From the NCBI RefSeq assembly GCF_050613185.1, contig NZ_CP192511.1, positions 310,001 through 374,000 of the forward strand: a stretch of DNA of 64,000 nt, given 5' to 3'. The notes beneath the pieces were generated by a model. The model was not told where the DNA came from. It saw nothing but the letters and a program-made list of their open reading frames with translations, and ran no database searches. Positions 1 to 8,674 of the stretch are shown here, piece after piece. Positions within the stretch are counted from its first letter, which is position 1; every line of letters starts with the position of its first letter. The translations under genes were made by a program, and so were the position numbers. The stretch comes from Chelonobacter sp050613185. GTDB taxonomy: Bacteria > Pseudomonadota > Gammaproteobacteria > Enterobacterales > Pasteurellaceae.

Positions 1-1185
1 CTGTAGCACGTTATCTGTATTCGTCGTTTCGACATCGATCACCACATAACCGATTTGCGGGTTGGTTTGCAAATATTGCGCCGCAATATTCACGCCTTCG
101 TCGGTGAAGATCTGGTTGATCTTGTTCAGAATGCCCGGGCGGTTGTGGTGAATGTGCATTAAGCGTTTGGTGCCCGAATGTTCCGGCAGAGACACTTCCG
201 GGAAGTTCACCGCCGATAAGGTCGACCCGTTATCGGAATATTTCACCAGTTTGTTTGCCACTTCCGAACCGATATTTTCTTGCGCTTCCGAGGTTGAGCC
301 GCCGATATGCGGGGTCAGGATCACGTTGTCAAAACGGCACAACGGCGATTCGAACGGATCATTGATTGAAGCCGGTTCGGTCGGGAATACGTCAATTGCC
401 GCGCCCAACACGCGCCCACTGTCCAAAGCATTCGCCAAGGCGTCGATATCCACCACCGTACCGCGCGCCGCATTGATGAGAATCGAGTTTTCTTTAAGTT
501 GCTCGATCCGCTCTTTGCTCATCAGATTCTTGGTCGAGTCGTTTTCCGGCACGTGCAATGAAATGACATCACAGGTCGAAAGCAATTCCTCTAAAGTGCG
601 GATTTGCTGCGCATTGCCTAACGGCAGTTTATTTTCCAGATCGTAAAAATAAACGCGCATTCCAATCGCTTCCGCCAGCACGCTCAGTTGCGAGCCGATG
701 TGCCCGTAGCCGATAATCCCCAGTTTTTTACCGCGCACTTCATGCGAGCCGGTCGCCGATTTGTTCCATAAGCCGCGGTGTACTTCCGCATTGGCTTGCG
801 GAATTTTACGCATTAACAGCAAAATCTCACCCAACACCAGTTCGGCAACGGAACGCGTGTTGGAAAACGGCGCGTTGAATACCGGAATCCCGCGTTGTTT
901 CGCCGCTTCCAAATCCACTTGGTTAGTGCCGATACAAAAACAGCCGATTGCAATCAGTTTTTGCGCATGCTGCAACACTTCGGCACTCAAATGGGTGCGC
1001 GAACGAATGCCGATAAAATGCGCATCTTTAATCGTTTCGATTAAATCCGCGTCGTCCAACGCTTTGGCATGATATTCGATATTGGTGTAACCGGCATCGT
1101 GCAGGCTGTCCACCGCACTTTGGTGCAATCCTTCCAGCAGCAAAAACTTAATTTTTGCCTTATCCAGTGAGACTTTTGCTGACAT
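1..1185 (-). CDS. serA: D-3-phosphoglycerate dehydrogenase (3' end cut by window edge)
   Basis: Catalyses the NAD-dependent oxidation of 3-phosphoglycerate, the first step of serine synthesis, in the cytoplasm. The reading frame starts at ATG 1185 (MSAKVSLDKAK) and stays open to base 1. It shows the catalytic-domain start, the nucleotide-binding motif GIIGYGHIGSQ, the NAARG stretch and the active-site region TPHIGGST, then the beginning of a C-terminal ACT regulatory domain (HHNRPGILNKIN). About 395 residues are visible against roughly 410 in E. coli, so only the last residues are missing. It follows rpiA by 23 bases on the same strand, so the two are probably co-transcribed. Serine feedback through the ACT domain is expected from the family. 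Confidence 0.96.
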   Translation of the reverse strand, partial: MSAKVSLDKAKIKFLLLEGLHQSAVDSLHDAGYTNIEYHAKALDDADLIETIKDAHFIGIRSRTHLSAEVLQHAQKLIAIGCFCIGTNQVDLEAAKQRGIPVFNAPFSNTRSVAELVLGEILLLMRKIPQANAEVHRGLWNKSATGSHEVRGKKLGIIGYGHIGSQLSVLAEAIGMRVYFYDLENKLPLGNAQQIRTLEELLSTCDVISLHVPENDSTKNLMSKERIEQLKENSILINAARGTVVDIDALANALDSGRVLGAAIDVFPTEPASINDPFESPLCRFDNVILTPHIGGSTSEAQENIGSEVANKLVKYSDNGSTLSAVNFPEVSLPEHSGTKRLMHIHHNRPGILNKINQIFTDEGVNIAAQYLQTNPQIGYVVIDVETTNTDNVLQ

Positions 1186-1208
1186 TGGTTTTCCTCTCGT
1201 TTCCTTGG

Positions 1209-1868
1209 TTATGTTAAAATCCGAACCCCTTGCGCGCCGCCGACGATCACAATGTCGGCGCTGCGCAAAGCAAAAATGCCGTTGGTGACGACGCCGGCGA
1301 TATTATTTAAGGTCTTTTCCATTTCCACCGGCTGCATAATCTTGAAATTATGCACATCTAAAATCACATTGCCGTTATCCGTAACCACGCCTTCGCGATA
1401 TTCCGGCTGTCCGCCCAAACCGACCAATTTGCGCGCCACATAAGAACGCGCCATCGGAATCACTTCAACCGGCAGCGGGAAGGTTGAGCCTAGCACATCC
1501 ACTTGTTTTGTGGAATCCACAATGCAGATGAATTTTTTTGCTAACGAAGACACAATTTTTTCACGCGTCAACGCCGCACCACCGCCCTTAATCATCATTT
1601 TTTGCGGGTTAATTTCGTCCGCGCCGTCAACGTAAATATCCAATCCCGAAACGTCGTTGGCACTGAACACTTCAATTCCCAATGCCTGCAAACGTCGCTC
1701 GGACTCTTTCGAGGCGGCAACCGCCCCTTTGATTTGATCCGCCATTGCGCCCAACGCCTCGATAAAACAGTTCACCGTCGAACCGCTACCGACGCCGACA
1801 ATGCTGTCCGCTTCCACATATTTCAACGCCGCTTGCGCCGCCTGTCGTTTCATTTCAAGCTGATCCAT
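1209..1868 (-). CDS. rpiA: ribose-5-phosphate isomerase A
   Basis: Interconverts ribose-5-phosphate and ribulose-5-phosphate in the non-oxidative pentose phosphate pathway. The 219-residue product has the family's usual length and landmarks: VGVGSGSTVNCF near residue 25, YVDGADEINPQ near residue 80 (catalytic Asp region) and the IKGGGAALTREKI loop near residue 95. It lies immediately upstream of serA on the minus strand, a pairing common in gammaproteobacteria. The gap to the hairpin at 1953-1984 leaves room for its own promoter at about 1870-1950. Confidence 0.97.
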   Translation of the reverse strand: MDQLEMKRQAAQAALKYVEADSIVGVGSGSTVNCFIEALGAMADQIKGAVAASKESERRLQALGIEVFSANDVSGLDIYVDGADEINPQKMMIKGGGAALTREKIVSSLAKKFICIVDSTKQVDVLGSTFPLPVEVIPMARSYVARKLVGLGGQPEYREGVVTDNGNVILDVHNFKIMQPVEMEKTLNNIAGVVTNGIFALRSADIVIVGGAQGVRILT

Positions 1869-1952
1869 GAGTTATCCTTATGCTGATGAGAGTTGATTTA
1901 TCTTACTACGTTATGCTGATTGTTCAATGGGTTTCATTCGCGATAAAAACAA

Positions 1953-1984
1953 AAACGCCTTGGCAATCTCTTGCCAAGACGTTT
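1953..1984 (-). terminator. rho-independent terminator after the phosphoribosyltransferase gene
   Basis: Inverted repeat CTTGGCAA-TCTC-TTGCCAAG extended by AAACG/CGTTT with one mismatch. On the minus strand it is followed by two T5 runs (complement of 1941-1955), so it ends the minus-strand operon that comes in from the right. Confidence 0.8.
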
Positions 1985-2026
1985 CTCAAATTTTAACGAG
2001 CCAGCTTTTCCAATTTTCGATAAGAA

Positions 2027-2731
2027 TCAATCTTGTTTTGCCTTAACGATAAAATCTCTGACTTGCTCAATTGTTTTACCTGAATTAAGGAGGAATTTAG
2101 CTTCCCATTCTGTGAGTTTGTCAAAGGAATAGTCAAATTCTCTTGCCCACCATGTTTCAAGATCGCCATATTTTCCTCTCAATTCCGCTAATGTTGTCGT
2201 TGATAGCCTTAATTGTACTGAATATTGTTTTCCAGTTAAAGCATAAACCGCAATAACCTTGCCGCCTTGCCCCTCAATATACCCTTTTAAACTGGTTAAT
2301 GTGCCGCCTTGAGTTTGGGTATCATCTAAAATAAGTGCGTTTTGATTATTAGGAAAGACACCATCAAATTTAGGTGAATTGGCTAATCTATGCCAACCGT
2401 CACTGCCAGTGCGAGAAACCTTCGTCGCTTGCACAATGGATAAATCAACCGACTTTTCTAATTTTCCAGCCAATACTTTTGCCACAGCCAAAGGAATCAT
2501 ATTAATTCCAATCGCTTCCTCCGCATGAACAGGCACAATAACAAAATCTCGCTGCCCAAGAATTGATGTTAATTTTTGCACCGCTTCATCCGTAACCAAA
2601 TCTCGTGCCAAACGGTATGCAGCAGTTACATCACCAGATTTTGCAGCAATATATTCTTGATGTGACGTCGCATCGCCTAAACGTCGATCAATCACAGTAT
2701 CGGGAAAATCAGTAGTCCATTCTGTACGCAT
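2027..2731 (-). CDS. phosphoribosyltransferase-domain protein of unknown substrate
   Basis: The 234-residue protein carries a clear PRPP-binding loop, ALILDDTQTQGGTL, at about residues 132-145, after a beta-strand-like VIVPVHAEEAIGINMIPLAVAKVLA segment. This places it in the type I phosphoribosyltransferase fold. I cannot match it to a named purine, pyrimidine or nicotinate enzyme. The N-terminal 60 and C-terminal 60 residues (with ETWWAREFDYSFDKLTEWEAKFLL) lack features I recognise. It starts 3 bases after hemW ends and is the last gene before a terminator, so it is co-transcribed with HAD-rdgB-hemW. Nucleotide salvage or repair is possible given rdgB nearby, but that is inference. It has no uptake signal and looks AT-richer than hemW. 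Confidence 0.7.
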   Translation of the reverse strand: MRTEWTTDFPDTVIDRRLGDATSHQEYIAAKSGDVTAAYRLARDLVTDEAVQKLTSILGQRDFVIVPVHAEEAIGINMIPLAVAKVLAGKLEKSVDLSIVQATKVSRTGSDGWHRLANSPKFDGVFPNNQNALILDDTQTQGGTLTSLKGYIEGQGGKVIAVYALTGKQYSVQLRLSTTTLAELRGKYGDLETWWAREFDYSFDKLTEWEAKFLLNSGKTIEQVRDFIVKAKQD

Positions 2732-2734
2732 TGT

Positions 2735-3877
2735 TTAATCCAAAAACCGCGCTAATAATTCATTTAAAAACAGTTTGCCGTGTTCGGTGATTTGCCAAGT
2801 GCGGTCGGTTTCCTGCAGATAATGTTGCTGTTTTGCCCAATCAATATCGGCGGCGACACGGTCTAGCCCTAAGCCGGTGAGCTGCACAAAATCCTGTTTT
2901 TCGACCGGCTCAAGCAGGCGAAAACGGTTCATAAAAAATTCAAACGGGCGTTCCGCCGCGCTGACCGCACTTTGACTGTGCAGATAGTTGCCTTGCATAT
3001 ACCCTTTCGGGTGTTTGGTTTTGGCATAGCGTATAATCTCGCCGTTCGCAAAGCTGATTTTGCCATGCGCACCGCAGCCAATCGCCAGATAATCACCGAA
3101 ACGCCAATAATTCAGGTTATGCCGGCATTGATAGCCCGCTTTGGCATAAGCCGAGGTTTCGTATTGTTGATAACCGGCTTCGGTCAGCAGTTTATGCCCC
3201 TGTTCAAAAATATCCCACAATGCGTCATCGTCCGGCAGTTTCGGCGGACGGTAATAAAACAGCGTATTCGGTTCAATCGTGAGTTGATACCACGACAAGT
3301 GCGGTGGTTCAAGCGCAATGCCTTGGCGCAAATCATTCAACGCCTGTTCGACGCTTTGATTAGGCAAACCGTGCATTAAATCAATATTGAAGCTGTTCAA
3401 GCCACTATTTTTAGCGAATTGAATCGCTTGCACCGCCTCCTCAACATTGTGAATTCGCCCCAAGCGTTGCAGTTTTTCCTGCTCAAAACTTTGAATGCCC
3501 ATCGAAATCCGGGTTATGCCGGCTTGGCGGTAGCCGATAAACCGCTCTGCTTCCGCTGTGCCGGGGTTGGCTTCCAGTGTGATTTCAATCTTGGGCGAAA
3601 ATGGAATGCGCTGTTCCACCTGTTGCAACAAATAAGCAATGCCCTGCGCCGAAAACAGGCTCGGCGTGCCGCCGCCGATAAAAATCGAATGCAAAGTGCG
3701 GTTTTGCACATACGCCAAATCCTGCTCTAAATCGGCTAACAGATGTTGAATATAGTCCGCTTCCGGAATCGTGCCTTTCCGTGCGTGCGAGTTGAAATCG
3801 CAATAAGGGCATTTTTGCACGCACCACGGAATATGGATATACAGGCTGAGCGGTGGCAAGGTAATAGCTTGTAACAT
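2735..3877 (-). CDS. hemW: radical SAM heme chaperone HemW
   Basis: HemW binds heme and an iron-sulfur cluster and is thought to deliver heme to respiratory proteins; it was long annotated as an oxygen-independent coproporphyrinogen oxidase. The 380-residue protein has the radical SAM motif CVQKCPYC near residues 19-26, the GGGTPSLF stretch near residue 68 and the family sequence GIQSFEQEKLQRLGR. The HNLNYWRFGDYLAIGCGAHG segment near residue 253 is also typical. The first base of its start codon region overlaps the end of rdgB at 3877. rdgB-hemW is a conserved gammaproteobacterial pair. Confidence 0.93.
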   Translation of the reverse strand: MLQAITLPPLSLYIHIPWCVQKCPYCDFNSHARKGTIPEADYIQHLLADLEQDLAYVQNRTLHSIFIGGGTPSLFSAQGIAYLLQQVEQRIPFSPKIEITLEANPGTAEAERFIGYRQAGITRISMGIQSFEQEKLQRLGRIHNVEEAVQAIQFAKNSGLNSFNIDLMHGLPNQSVEQALNDLRQGIALEPPHLSWYQLTIEPNTLFYYRPPKLPDDDALWDIFEQGHKLLTEAGYQQYETSAYAKAGYQCRHNLNYWRFGDYLAIGCGAHGKISFANGEIIRYAKTKHPKGYMQGNYLHSQSAVSAAERPFEFFMNRFRLLEPVEKQDFVQLTGLGLDRVAADIDWAKQQHYLQETDRTWQITEHGKLFLNELLARFLD

Positions 3878-4476
3878 CAGTTCGCCTGTAATTTTTTCTG
3901 CAATATTTTCAATGCATTGGCGCGGTGCGAGACCTGTTTTTTCTCTGCTTGCGCCAATTCGGCGAAAGTGGCGTTTTTCGGCGGATAGAAAAACAGCGCG
4001 TCATAACCAAAACCGTTTTCGCCGCGTTCTGCCGGCAAAATTTCGCCGTGGCACGCCCCTTCGGCGATAATCGGCGTCGGGTCATCTGCATGTTGCAACA
4101 GCGCAATCACGCTGACAAATTTTGCGCTGCGATCGGTCTTATCTGCCATTTCCACTAATAACTTAGCACGATTGTTGCCATCGTTGCCCTCTTCGCCGGC
4201 ATAACGGGCGGAATACAACCCCGGCGCGCCGCCAAGTGCGGTCACGCTCAAACCGGAATCATCGGCAATCGCCGGCAAGCCGCTGATTTTTGCCGCGTGG
4301 CGTGCTTTTAAAATCGCATTTTCCACAAATGTTAATCCCGTTTCTTCCGGGCTTTCAATGCCGAATTCACTCTGCGCCACCACCTCAAAACCAAACTGCG
4401 CCAATACATCCGCCATCTCTTTCACTTTGCCTTGATTGCCGGTGGCAAGCACGACTTTTTGTCTTTTTTGTTGCAT
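3877..4476 (-). CDS. rdgB: XTP/dITP pyrophosphatase (RdgB/HAM1)
   Basis: Hydrolyses non-canonical purine nucleoside triphosphates (XTP, dITP) to monophosphates, keeping them out of DNA. The 199-residue product begins with a short basic stretch and then VVLATGNQGKVKEMADVL, the family's substrate-binding signature. ADDSGLSVTALGGAPGLYSARYAG near residue 70 holds the metal-binding acidic residues, and GFGYDALF and SHRANALK follow near the C-terminus. It shares one base with hemW downstream and lies 24 bases after the HAD gene. Confidence 0.95.
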   Translation of the reverse strand: MQQKRQKVVLATGNQGKVKEMADVLAQFGFEVVAQSEFGIESPEETGLTFVENAILKARHAAKISGLPAIADDSGLSVTALGGAPGLYSARYAGEEGNDGNNRAKLLVEMADKTDRSAKFVSVIALLQHADDPTPIIAEGACHGEILPAERGENGFGYDALFFYPPKNATFAELAQAEKKQVSHRANALKILQKKLQAN

Positions 4477-4500
4477 ATGCTTTCCTTTTCTGTTTCTTTA

Positions 4501-5103
4501 TTATTTTTGGGCTAAAAATCGATACACCTGCTCAATCCCGGTTTGGTCGTTTTGATAACAAACCCCATGGATACCGCACGTTTGCGCCGCTTCGATATTG
4601 GCAGGCGAGTCGTCGATAAACAGCGTGCGGTTTGGATCGAGCTGATACTGTTTGATCGTCTGTTGAAAAATCCCCAAGTGCGGTTTCAATAATTGCACTT
4701 CTGCCGAAATCACAATGCCACGGAATAAATGCCAATAATCATAGCGTTGTTTGAGGTAGGCATAGGCATGCAGCGGCATATTGCTGATACAGATTAAATC
4801 CACATTTTGCTTGGCTAAATCATGCAATAAATCAACGGCTAACGGCAGCGGTTCGAAGGATTCGCGCACGACTTGCATAAAACGTTCCATTTCGCTCAAC
4901 GGTTTGCTTAACAGTAATGAAAACAGCTTCAGCGCATTCTCGTACTGGATTAAACCGGCATCCAGCGCCAACCAGGTTTGGCTGAAAAACACCGTCCGAT
5001 ACTGTTCCCGCTCAAGCGGATCAGGCGTGAAACGCTGTAAAATCGTGTCCGGCTCCCATTTAATCAGCACATTCCCCAAATCAAAAATCACTGTTTTTTG
5101 CAT
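4501..5103 (-). CDS. HAD-superfamily hydrolase (YihX-like phosphatase)
   Basis: A 200-residue haloacid dehalogenase-type phosphatase. Motif I is FDLGNVLIKW at residues 7-16, motif II is the CISNMP segment near residue 105, motif III the LLKPHLGIFQ lysine near residue 139, and motif IV FIDDSPANIEAA near residue 161. The first Asp is followed by LGN rather than LDG, as in the YihX group, which removes phosphate from sugar phosphates such as glucose-1-P. The exact substrate cannot be read from sequence. It is the first gene of the HAD-rdgB-hemW-phosphoribosyltransferase unit and is divergent from the EIIC-like gene. Confidence 0.8.
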   Translation of the reverse strand: MQKTVIFDLGNVLIKWEPDTILQRFTPDPLEREQYRTVFFSQTWLALDAGLIQYENALKLFSLLLSKPLSEMERFMQVVRESFEPLPLAVDLLHDLAKQNVDLICISNMPLHAYAYLKQRYDYWHLFRGIVISAEVQLLKPHLGIFQQTIKQYQLDPNRTLFIDDSPANIEAAQTCGIHGVCYQNDQTGIEQVYRFLAQK

Positions 5104-5221
5104 ACTTCCCTCCCCCTTTTCAGATGACTTATCTTAGCAGATCAGACCGCACTTGAATAACGCCAATTCGGCGCATTGTGTGATCTCGTTTATAAATTCC
5201 ATTTCCTGCCGTTAAAATCAC

Positions 5222-5249
5222 TTGACGATAAAAATAGAAAGTATATGCT
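5222..5249 (+). promoter_or_regulatory. sigma-70 promoter for the EIIC-like membrane protein
   Basis: TTGACG (5222-5227), a 16-base spacer and TATGCT (5244-5249), about 30 bases before ATG 5279, which has GGGAG 9 bases upstream. The 175-base divergent spacer also must hold the promoter of the minus-strand HAD gene, which I could not place. Confidence 0.55.
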
Positions 5250-5278
5250 ACAAAAAAATAATTTAATAGGGAGTAATC

Positions 5279-6292
5279 ATGACAATCCACGAGTTTTTAC
5301 AACGGCAAAATATTCAATTCAGTCTGAAACGCTATGCAATCGATGCCTTGAATTTTATGGCATTAGGTTTGTTCTCTTCACTGATCATCGGCTTAATCCT
5401 GAAGAATATCGGCACTTGGATAGAGATAAGCTGGTTAGTTGATGTCGGCGGTCAGGCACAAAAAGCGATGGGCGCGGCAATCGGAGTTGGTGTAGCATAT
5501 GCATTACAAGCACCGCCGTTAGTGTTACTCGGCAGTGCCATCACCGGTCTTGCCGGCGCTGCCTTAGGCGGTCCGGTCGGCTGCTTTTTCGCCGCCGCGA
5601 TTGGGGCGGAATTCGGTAAGTTAGTCAGCAAAGTGACGGTGGTGGATATTATCGTCACCCCGGCGGTAACGCTGTGTGCCGGTGTCGCCGCGGCACAACT
5701 GTTGGGGGCACCGATTGCCGCCTTAATGAACCAAATCGGTGAATTTATTATCTGGTCGGTGGAGCTACAGCCGCTACTGATGGGCATGGTCGTGTCGGTG
5801 GTTATGGGCATTTTGCTCACCCTGCCGATTTCCAGCGCGGCGATTGCGATTTCTCTTTCGCTCAGCGGATTGGCGGCTGGCGCAGCAACGGTCGGTTGTT
5901 GTTGCCAAATGATCGGCTTTGCCAGCATGAGCTTTAAAGAAAACCGTTGGGGCGGCTTGCTCAGCCAAGGCTTAGGCACCAGTATGCTGCAAATGCCGAA
6001 TATTATCCGCAACCCGAAAATCTGGTTGCCGCCGATTATCAGCAGCGCCATACTCGGCGCGTTCTCGACCCAAGTTTTTAAAATGACGAATATTCCTAGC
6101 GGCGCAGGTATGGGAACGAGCGGATTAGTCGGACAAATCGGCACACTGGAGGCGATGGGCAACTCAAGCCAAATCTGGCTAGCAATCGGCTTGCTGCATT
6201 TTGTATTACCCGCACTTTTAACCCTTGCTATCGCACACATTTTCCGGCGTAAAGGCTGGATTAAAACGGGAGATTTAAAACTGAGTAATTAG
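5279..6292 (+). CDS. PTS EIIC-like integral membrane protein
   Basis: A 337-residue, very hydrophobic protein with about eight predicted membrane segments, starting near residues 25-45 (FMALGLFSSLIIGLIL). The Gly/Ala/Pro-rich stretches, including the SAAIAISLSLSGLAAGAATVGCCCQMIGFA segment and the NIPSGAGMGTSGLVGQIG loop, match the PTS_EIIC_2 family of free-standing EIIC-like proteins. No EIIA or EIIB domain is fused or adjacent, so whether it is a phosphotransferase permease or a simple transporter is open. It is transcribed alone and ends about 145 bases before metK. Confidence 0.75.
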   Translation: MTIHEFLQRQNIQFSLKRYAIDALNFMALGLFSSLIIGLILKNIGTWIEISWLVDVGGQAQKAMGAAIGVGVAYALQAPPLVLLGSAITGLAGAALGGPVGCFFAAAIGAEFGKLVSKVTVVDIIVTPAVTLCAGVAAAQLLGAPIAALMNQIGEFIIWSVELQPLLMGMVVSVVMGILLTLPISSAAIAISLSLSGLAAGAATVGCCCQMIGFASMSFKENRWGGLLSQGLGTSMLQMPNIIRNPKIWLPPIISSAILGAFSTQVFKMTNIPSGAGMGTSGLVGQIGTLEAMGNSSQIWLAIGLLHFVLPALLTLAIAHIFRRKGWIKTGDLKLSN

Positions 6293-6356
6293 GGGCGGTT
6301 GATCTTTAATTTATACAAAATCACAAAAATCGTTTGGTATTCGAACTTAAAATCGG

Positions 6357-6386
6357 TATTATAGCCGTCCAGATGGTTACGCGTCT
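6357..6386 (+). promoter_or_regulatory. metK promoter -10 and MetJ operator (three tandem met boxes)
   Basis: TATTAT at 6357-6362 is a good -10 element. Directly after it lie three contiguous 8-mers, AGCCGTCC (6363-6370), AGATGGTT (6371-6378) and ACGCGTCT (6379-6386). They match the MetJ consensus AGACGTCT at 6, 5 and 6 positions. Tandem, phase-locked 8-mers are how MetJ dimers bind with S-adenosylmethionine, so metK is predicted to be repressed when SAM is high. Confidence 0.75.
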
Positions 6387-6436
6387 AAAACCGTAGCCCA
6401 AGATTCTAACGTCACAAATTGAAAGAAAGAGAAATT

Positions 6437-7591
6437 ATGTCGAATTACCTATTTACCTCCGAATCCGTTTCCGCCGGACACCCTGACAAAATCGCCGATC
6501 AGATTTCCGATGCGGTGCTTGACGCAATTATCGAACAAGATCCGAAAGCACGCGTGGCTTGCGAAACTTATGTAAAAACCGGCATGGTGTTGGTCGGCGG
6601 TGAAATCACCACCTCGGCGTGGGTCGATATTGAGCATATCGCGCGCCAAGTGATTTGCGACATCGGCTACACCTCCTCCACCATGGGCTTCGACGGGCAT
6701 TCTTGCGCGGTGTTAAACGGCATCGGCAAACAATCTTCCGATATTAATCAAGGGGTTGATCGTGCAGATCCGTTGGCACAAGGAGCCGGCGACCAAGGAA
6801 TTATGTTCGGTTACGCCACCAACGAAACCGATGTCTTAATGCCTGCGCCGATTACCTACGCCCACCGTTTAATGGAACAGCAAGAAAAAGTGCGCAAAAA
6901 CGGCACGCTGAACTGGTTGCGCCCGGACGCCAAAAGCCAAATCACCTTCCAATACGATAAGCATAAAATCATCGGCATTGATGCGGTGGTGCTGTCCACC
7001 CAACACAGCGAAGAAGTCGATCAAAAACAGATTTACGAAGGCGTGATGGAAGAAATCATCAAGCCGATTTTGCCAAGCGAATGGCTGTCGGCAAACACTA
7101 AATATTTCATCAACCCGACCGGACGTTTTGTGATCGGCGGCCCAATGGGCGACTGCGGCCTGACCGGACGTAAAATCATCGTCGATACCTACGGCGGCGC
7201 AGCGCGTCACGGCGGCGGTGCATTCTCCGGCAAAGATCCGTCAAAAGTGGATCGCTCCGCCGCTTATGCCGCGCGCTATGTGGCAAAAAACATCGTTGCC
7301 GCCGGTCTTGCCGATCGCTGCGAAATTCAGCTTTCCTATGCCATCGGTATTGCCGAACCCACCTCAATTATGATCGAAACCTTCGGCACGGCAAAAGTGA
7401 GCGAAGCCTTATTGGTGAAACTGGTGCGCGAATTTTTCGACCTGCGCCCATACGGTTTAATCAAAATGCTGGATCTGATCAAACCAATCTACCGCAAAAC
7501 CGCCACCTACGGACACTTCGGACGCGATGAATTCCCATGGGAAAAAATCGACCGCGCCGAAGAACTGAGAAGTGCGGCCGGGTTGAAGTGA
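6437..7591 (+). CDS. metK: S-adenosylmethionine synthase
   Basis: Makes S-adenosylmethionine from ATP and methionine. From ATG 6437 the product has 384 residues, the same as E. coli MetK, beginning MSNYLFTSESVSAGHPDKIADQISDA. An in-frame upstream TTG at 6419 would add six residues but lacks family support, and AGAAAGAGA before 6437 is a usable ribosome site. GAGDQGIMFGYA (ATP site) and GGGAFSGKDPSKVDRSAAY (phosphate loop) are intact. Its promoter carries a MetJ operator, and the gene ends at an uptake-signal hairpin shared with the convergent lsr operon. Confidence 0.98.
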   Translation: MSNYLFTSESVSAGHPDKIADQISDAVLDAIIEQDPKARVACETYVKTGMVLVGGEITTSAWVDIEHIARQVICDIGYTSSTMGFDGHSCAVLNGIGKQSSDINQGVDRADPLAQGAGDQGIMFGYATNETDVLMPAPITYAHRLMEQQEKVRKNGTLNWLRPDAKSQITFQYDKHKIIGIDAVVLSTQHSEEVDQKQIYEGVMEEIIKPILPSEWLSANTKYFINPTGRFVIGGPMGDCGLTGRKIIVDTYGGAARHGGGAFSGKDPSKVDRSAAYAARYVAKNIVAAGLADRCEIQLSYAIGIAEPTSIMIETFGTAKVSEALLVKLVREFFDLRPYGLIKMLDLIKPIYRKTATYGHFGRDEFPWEKIDRAEELRSAAGLK

Positions 7592-7609
7592 TAGTTGACT
7601 GAAGAGTGG

Positions 7610-7636
7610 AAGTGCGGTTTGAACTAAACCGCACTT
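7610..7636. terminator. paired uptake-signal hairpin between metK and the lsr operon
   Basis: AAGTGCGGTTT (7610-7620), five-base loop, AAACCGCACTT (7626-7636): two Haemophilus-type uptake sequences in inverted orientation forming an 11-bp stem between convergent genes. A bidirectional terminator is the usual role of such pairs. Confidence 0.8.
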
Positions 7637-7656
7637 TGGTATTTAACCAATTATTT

Positions 7657-8346
7657 TTAATTAAGCTCTACGTTCCATTGTGTTAAAGTGTTATCTAAGT
7701 TTTCATTAGCAAATAAAGCGCTTCCCGTTACAACCCAATCAATCCCTAATTGCTTTACTTTCTTTGCTAACGCTAAAGTCATTGAGCCGTCTACTGCAAG
7801 AATTTTTTCATGTCGTTTTTCACCGAGGATGTTGATAATAGATTTGATTCGCGTCGAAATCGAAAATTCATCGGCTTTAACTCCCGTTCTTGGATCTAAG
7901 GTTAAAATCTGAATCAAATCAACCTGCTCAAGATAGGGCTGTAACCGTGATAAATCCGTGTCAGGGCACAAGCTTAGTCCACTAATTATTGCTTGCTGTG
8001 AATTAATATCATCCAATATTTGAGTAAGATTACCATCACCCTCCAATTGTAAGGTGATTATCGTTGCGCCATTTTTAATACACTCTTTGGCTTGTTTTTC
8101 TTGATCACGCACCATTAAATGCACGTCTTTATAACAACAATGGGGAAATTGCTTAAGCGCATGACAACCAACCGTAAATAATGGAGAAAATTGCCCGTCT
8201 GCAATATCAAAATGCAGGAGGTGCATATGATGTTGTTTTAATGCAGACAAGGTTTGTGCGAAGGTAAGCCAATTTGACGCAAGGATACCCGTACTGATTT
8301 TTTGCGTTTTCAGCTGTCGGATTAAGGCAAGTTTAGATTTTTTCAT
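7657..8346 (-). CDS. lsrE: LsrE-like epimerase of the AI-2 operon (ribulose-phosphate 3-epimerase family)
   Basis: A 229-residue TIM-barrel protein of the ribulose-phosphate/allulose-phosphate 3-epimerase family. SVGILA-like STGILASNWL opens the barrel, LHFDIADGQFSPLFTVG carries the metal-binding Asp, KDVHLMV the catalytic His region, and AVDGSMTLALAKKVKQLGIDWVVTGSALF the second catalytic Asp and phosphate site. These stretches resemble Salmonella LsrE, which sits at the end of that lsr operon. E. coli lacks it. The gene overlaps lsrG by 14 bases, so it is translationally coupled and is the last gene of the operon. The real substrate of LsrE is not settled. Confidence 0.82.
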   Translation of the reverse strand: MKKSKLALIRQLKTQKISTGILASNWLTFAQTLSALKQHHMHLLHFDIADGQFSPLFTVGCHALKQFPHCCYKDVHLMVRDQEKQAKECIKNGATIITLQLEGDGNLTQILDDINSQQAIISGLSLCPDTDLSRLQPYLEQVDLIQILTLDPRTGVKADEFSISTRIKSIINILGEKRHEKILAVDGSMTLALAKKVKQLGIDWVVTGSALFANENLDNTLTQWNVELN

Positions 8347-8647
8347 CGCTGAAATCCTGTGGCAAAATCCAATTAAAAACGGTTTTACTTCTTGGTCCGG
8401 ACATCAACGGTTCCAGCTCTTTAATACATTGATGATAATGTGCTGTCTGTCGGTGGGCTTCTAATGCGGCTTCATTTTTATACACTTCATAAGCATAAAA
8501 CCGGGTTTTAATCATGGGATCTTGCAAAACATCGAAGCGTAAATTTCCCGGTTCTTTTCGAGTCCCATAATGATTGGCGGCAAAAACCTCTAAGAAAGCT
8601 TGTTCTTTTCCCTCTTTAATATTAATTTCTACCAACATAGCAAACAT
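8333..8647 (-). CDS. lsrG: phospho-AI-2 isomerase LsrG
   Basis: Isomerises phosphorylated DPD (P-DPD) to 3-hydroxy-5-phosphonooxypentane-2,4-dione during AI-2 breakdown. The 104-residue ferredoxin-like ABM-domain protein shows VEINIKEGKEQAFLEVFAANHYGTRKEPGNLRFDVLQD and ARSTHYHQ-like QTAHYHQCIKELEPLMSGPR, the segments shared by LsrG proteins. It is a few residues longer than E. coli LsrG (96). It lies between lsrF and the lsrE-like gene. Confidence 0.92.
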   Translation of the reverse strand: MFAMLVEINIKEGKEQAFLEVFAANHYGTRKEPGNLRFDVLQDPMIKTRFYAYEVYKNEAALEAHRQTAHYHQCIKELEPLMSGPRSKTVFNWILPQDFSDEKI

Positions 8648-8674
8648 AGTAAGCTCCTAAATATATTTTAATTT

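Noticed and set aside
152..1072. Plus-strand open frames across the serA region
   Set aside because: They are antisense to a continuous, fully recognisable serA frame on the minus strand and match no family.
5452..6240. 262-codon minus-strand frame opposite the EIIC-like gene
   Set aside because: The plus-strand frame has a promoter, ribosome site and membrane-protein pattern; the opposite frame is a Pro/Ala-rich shadow of the same codons.
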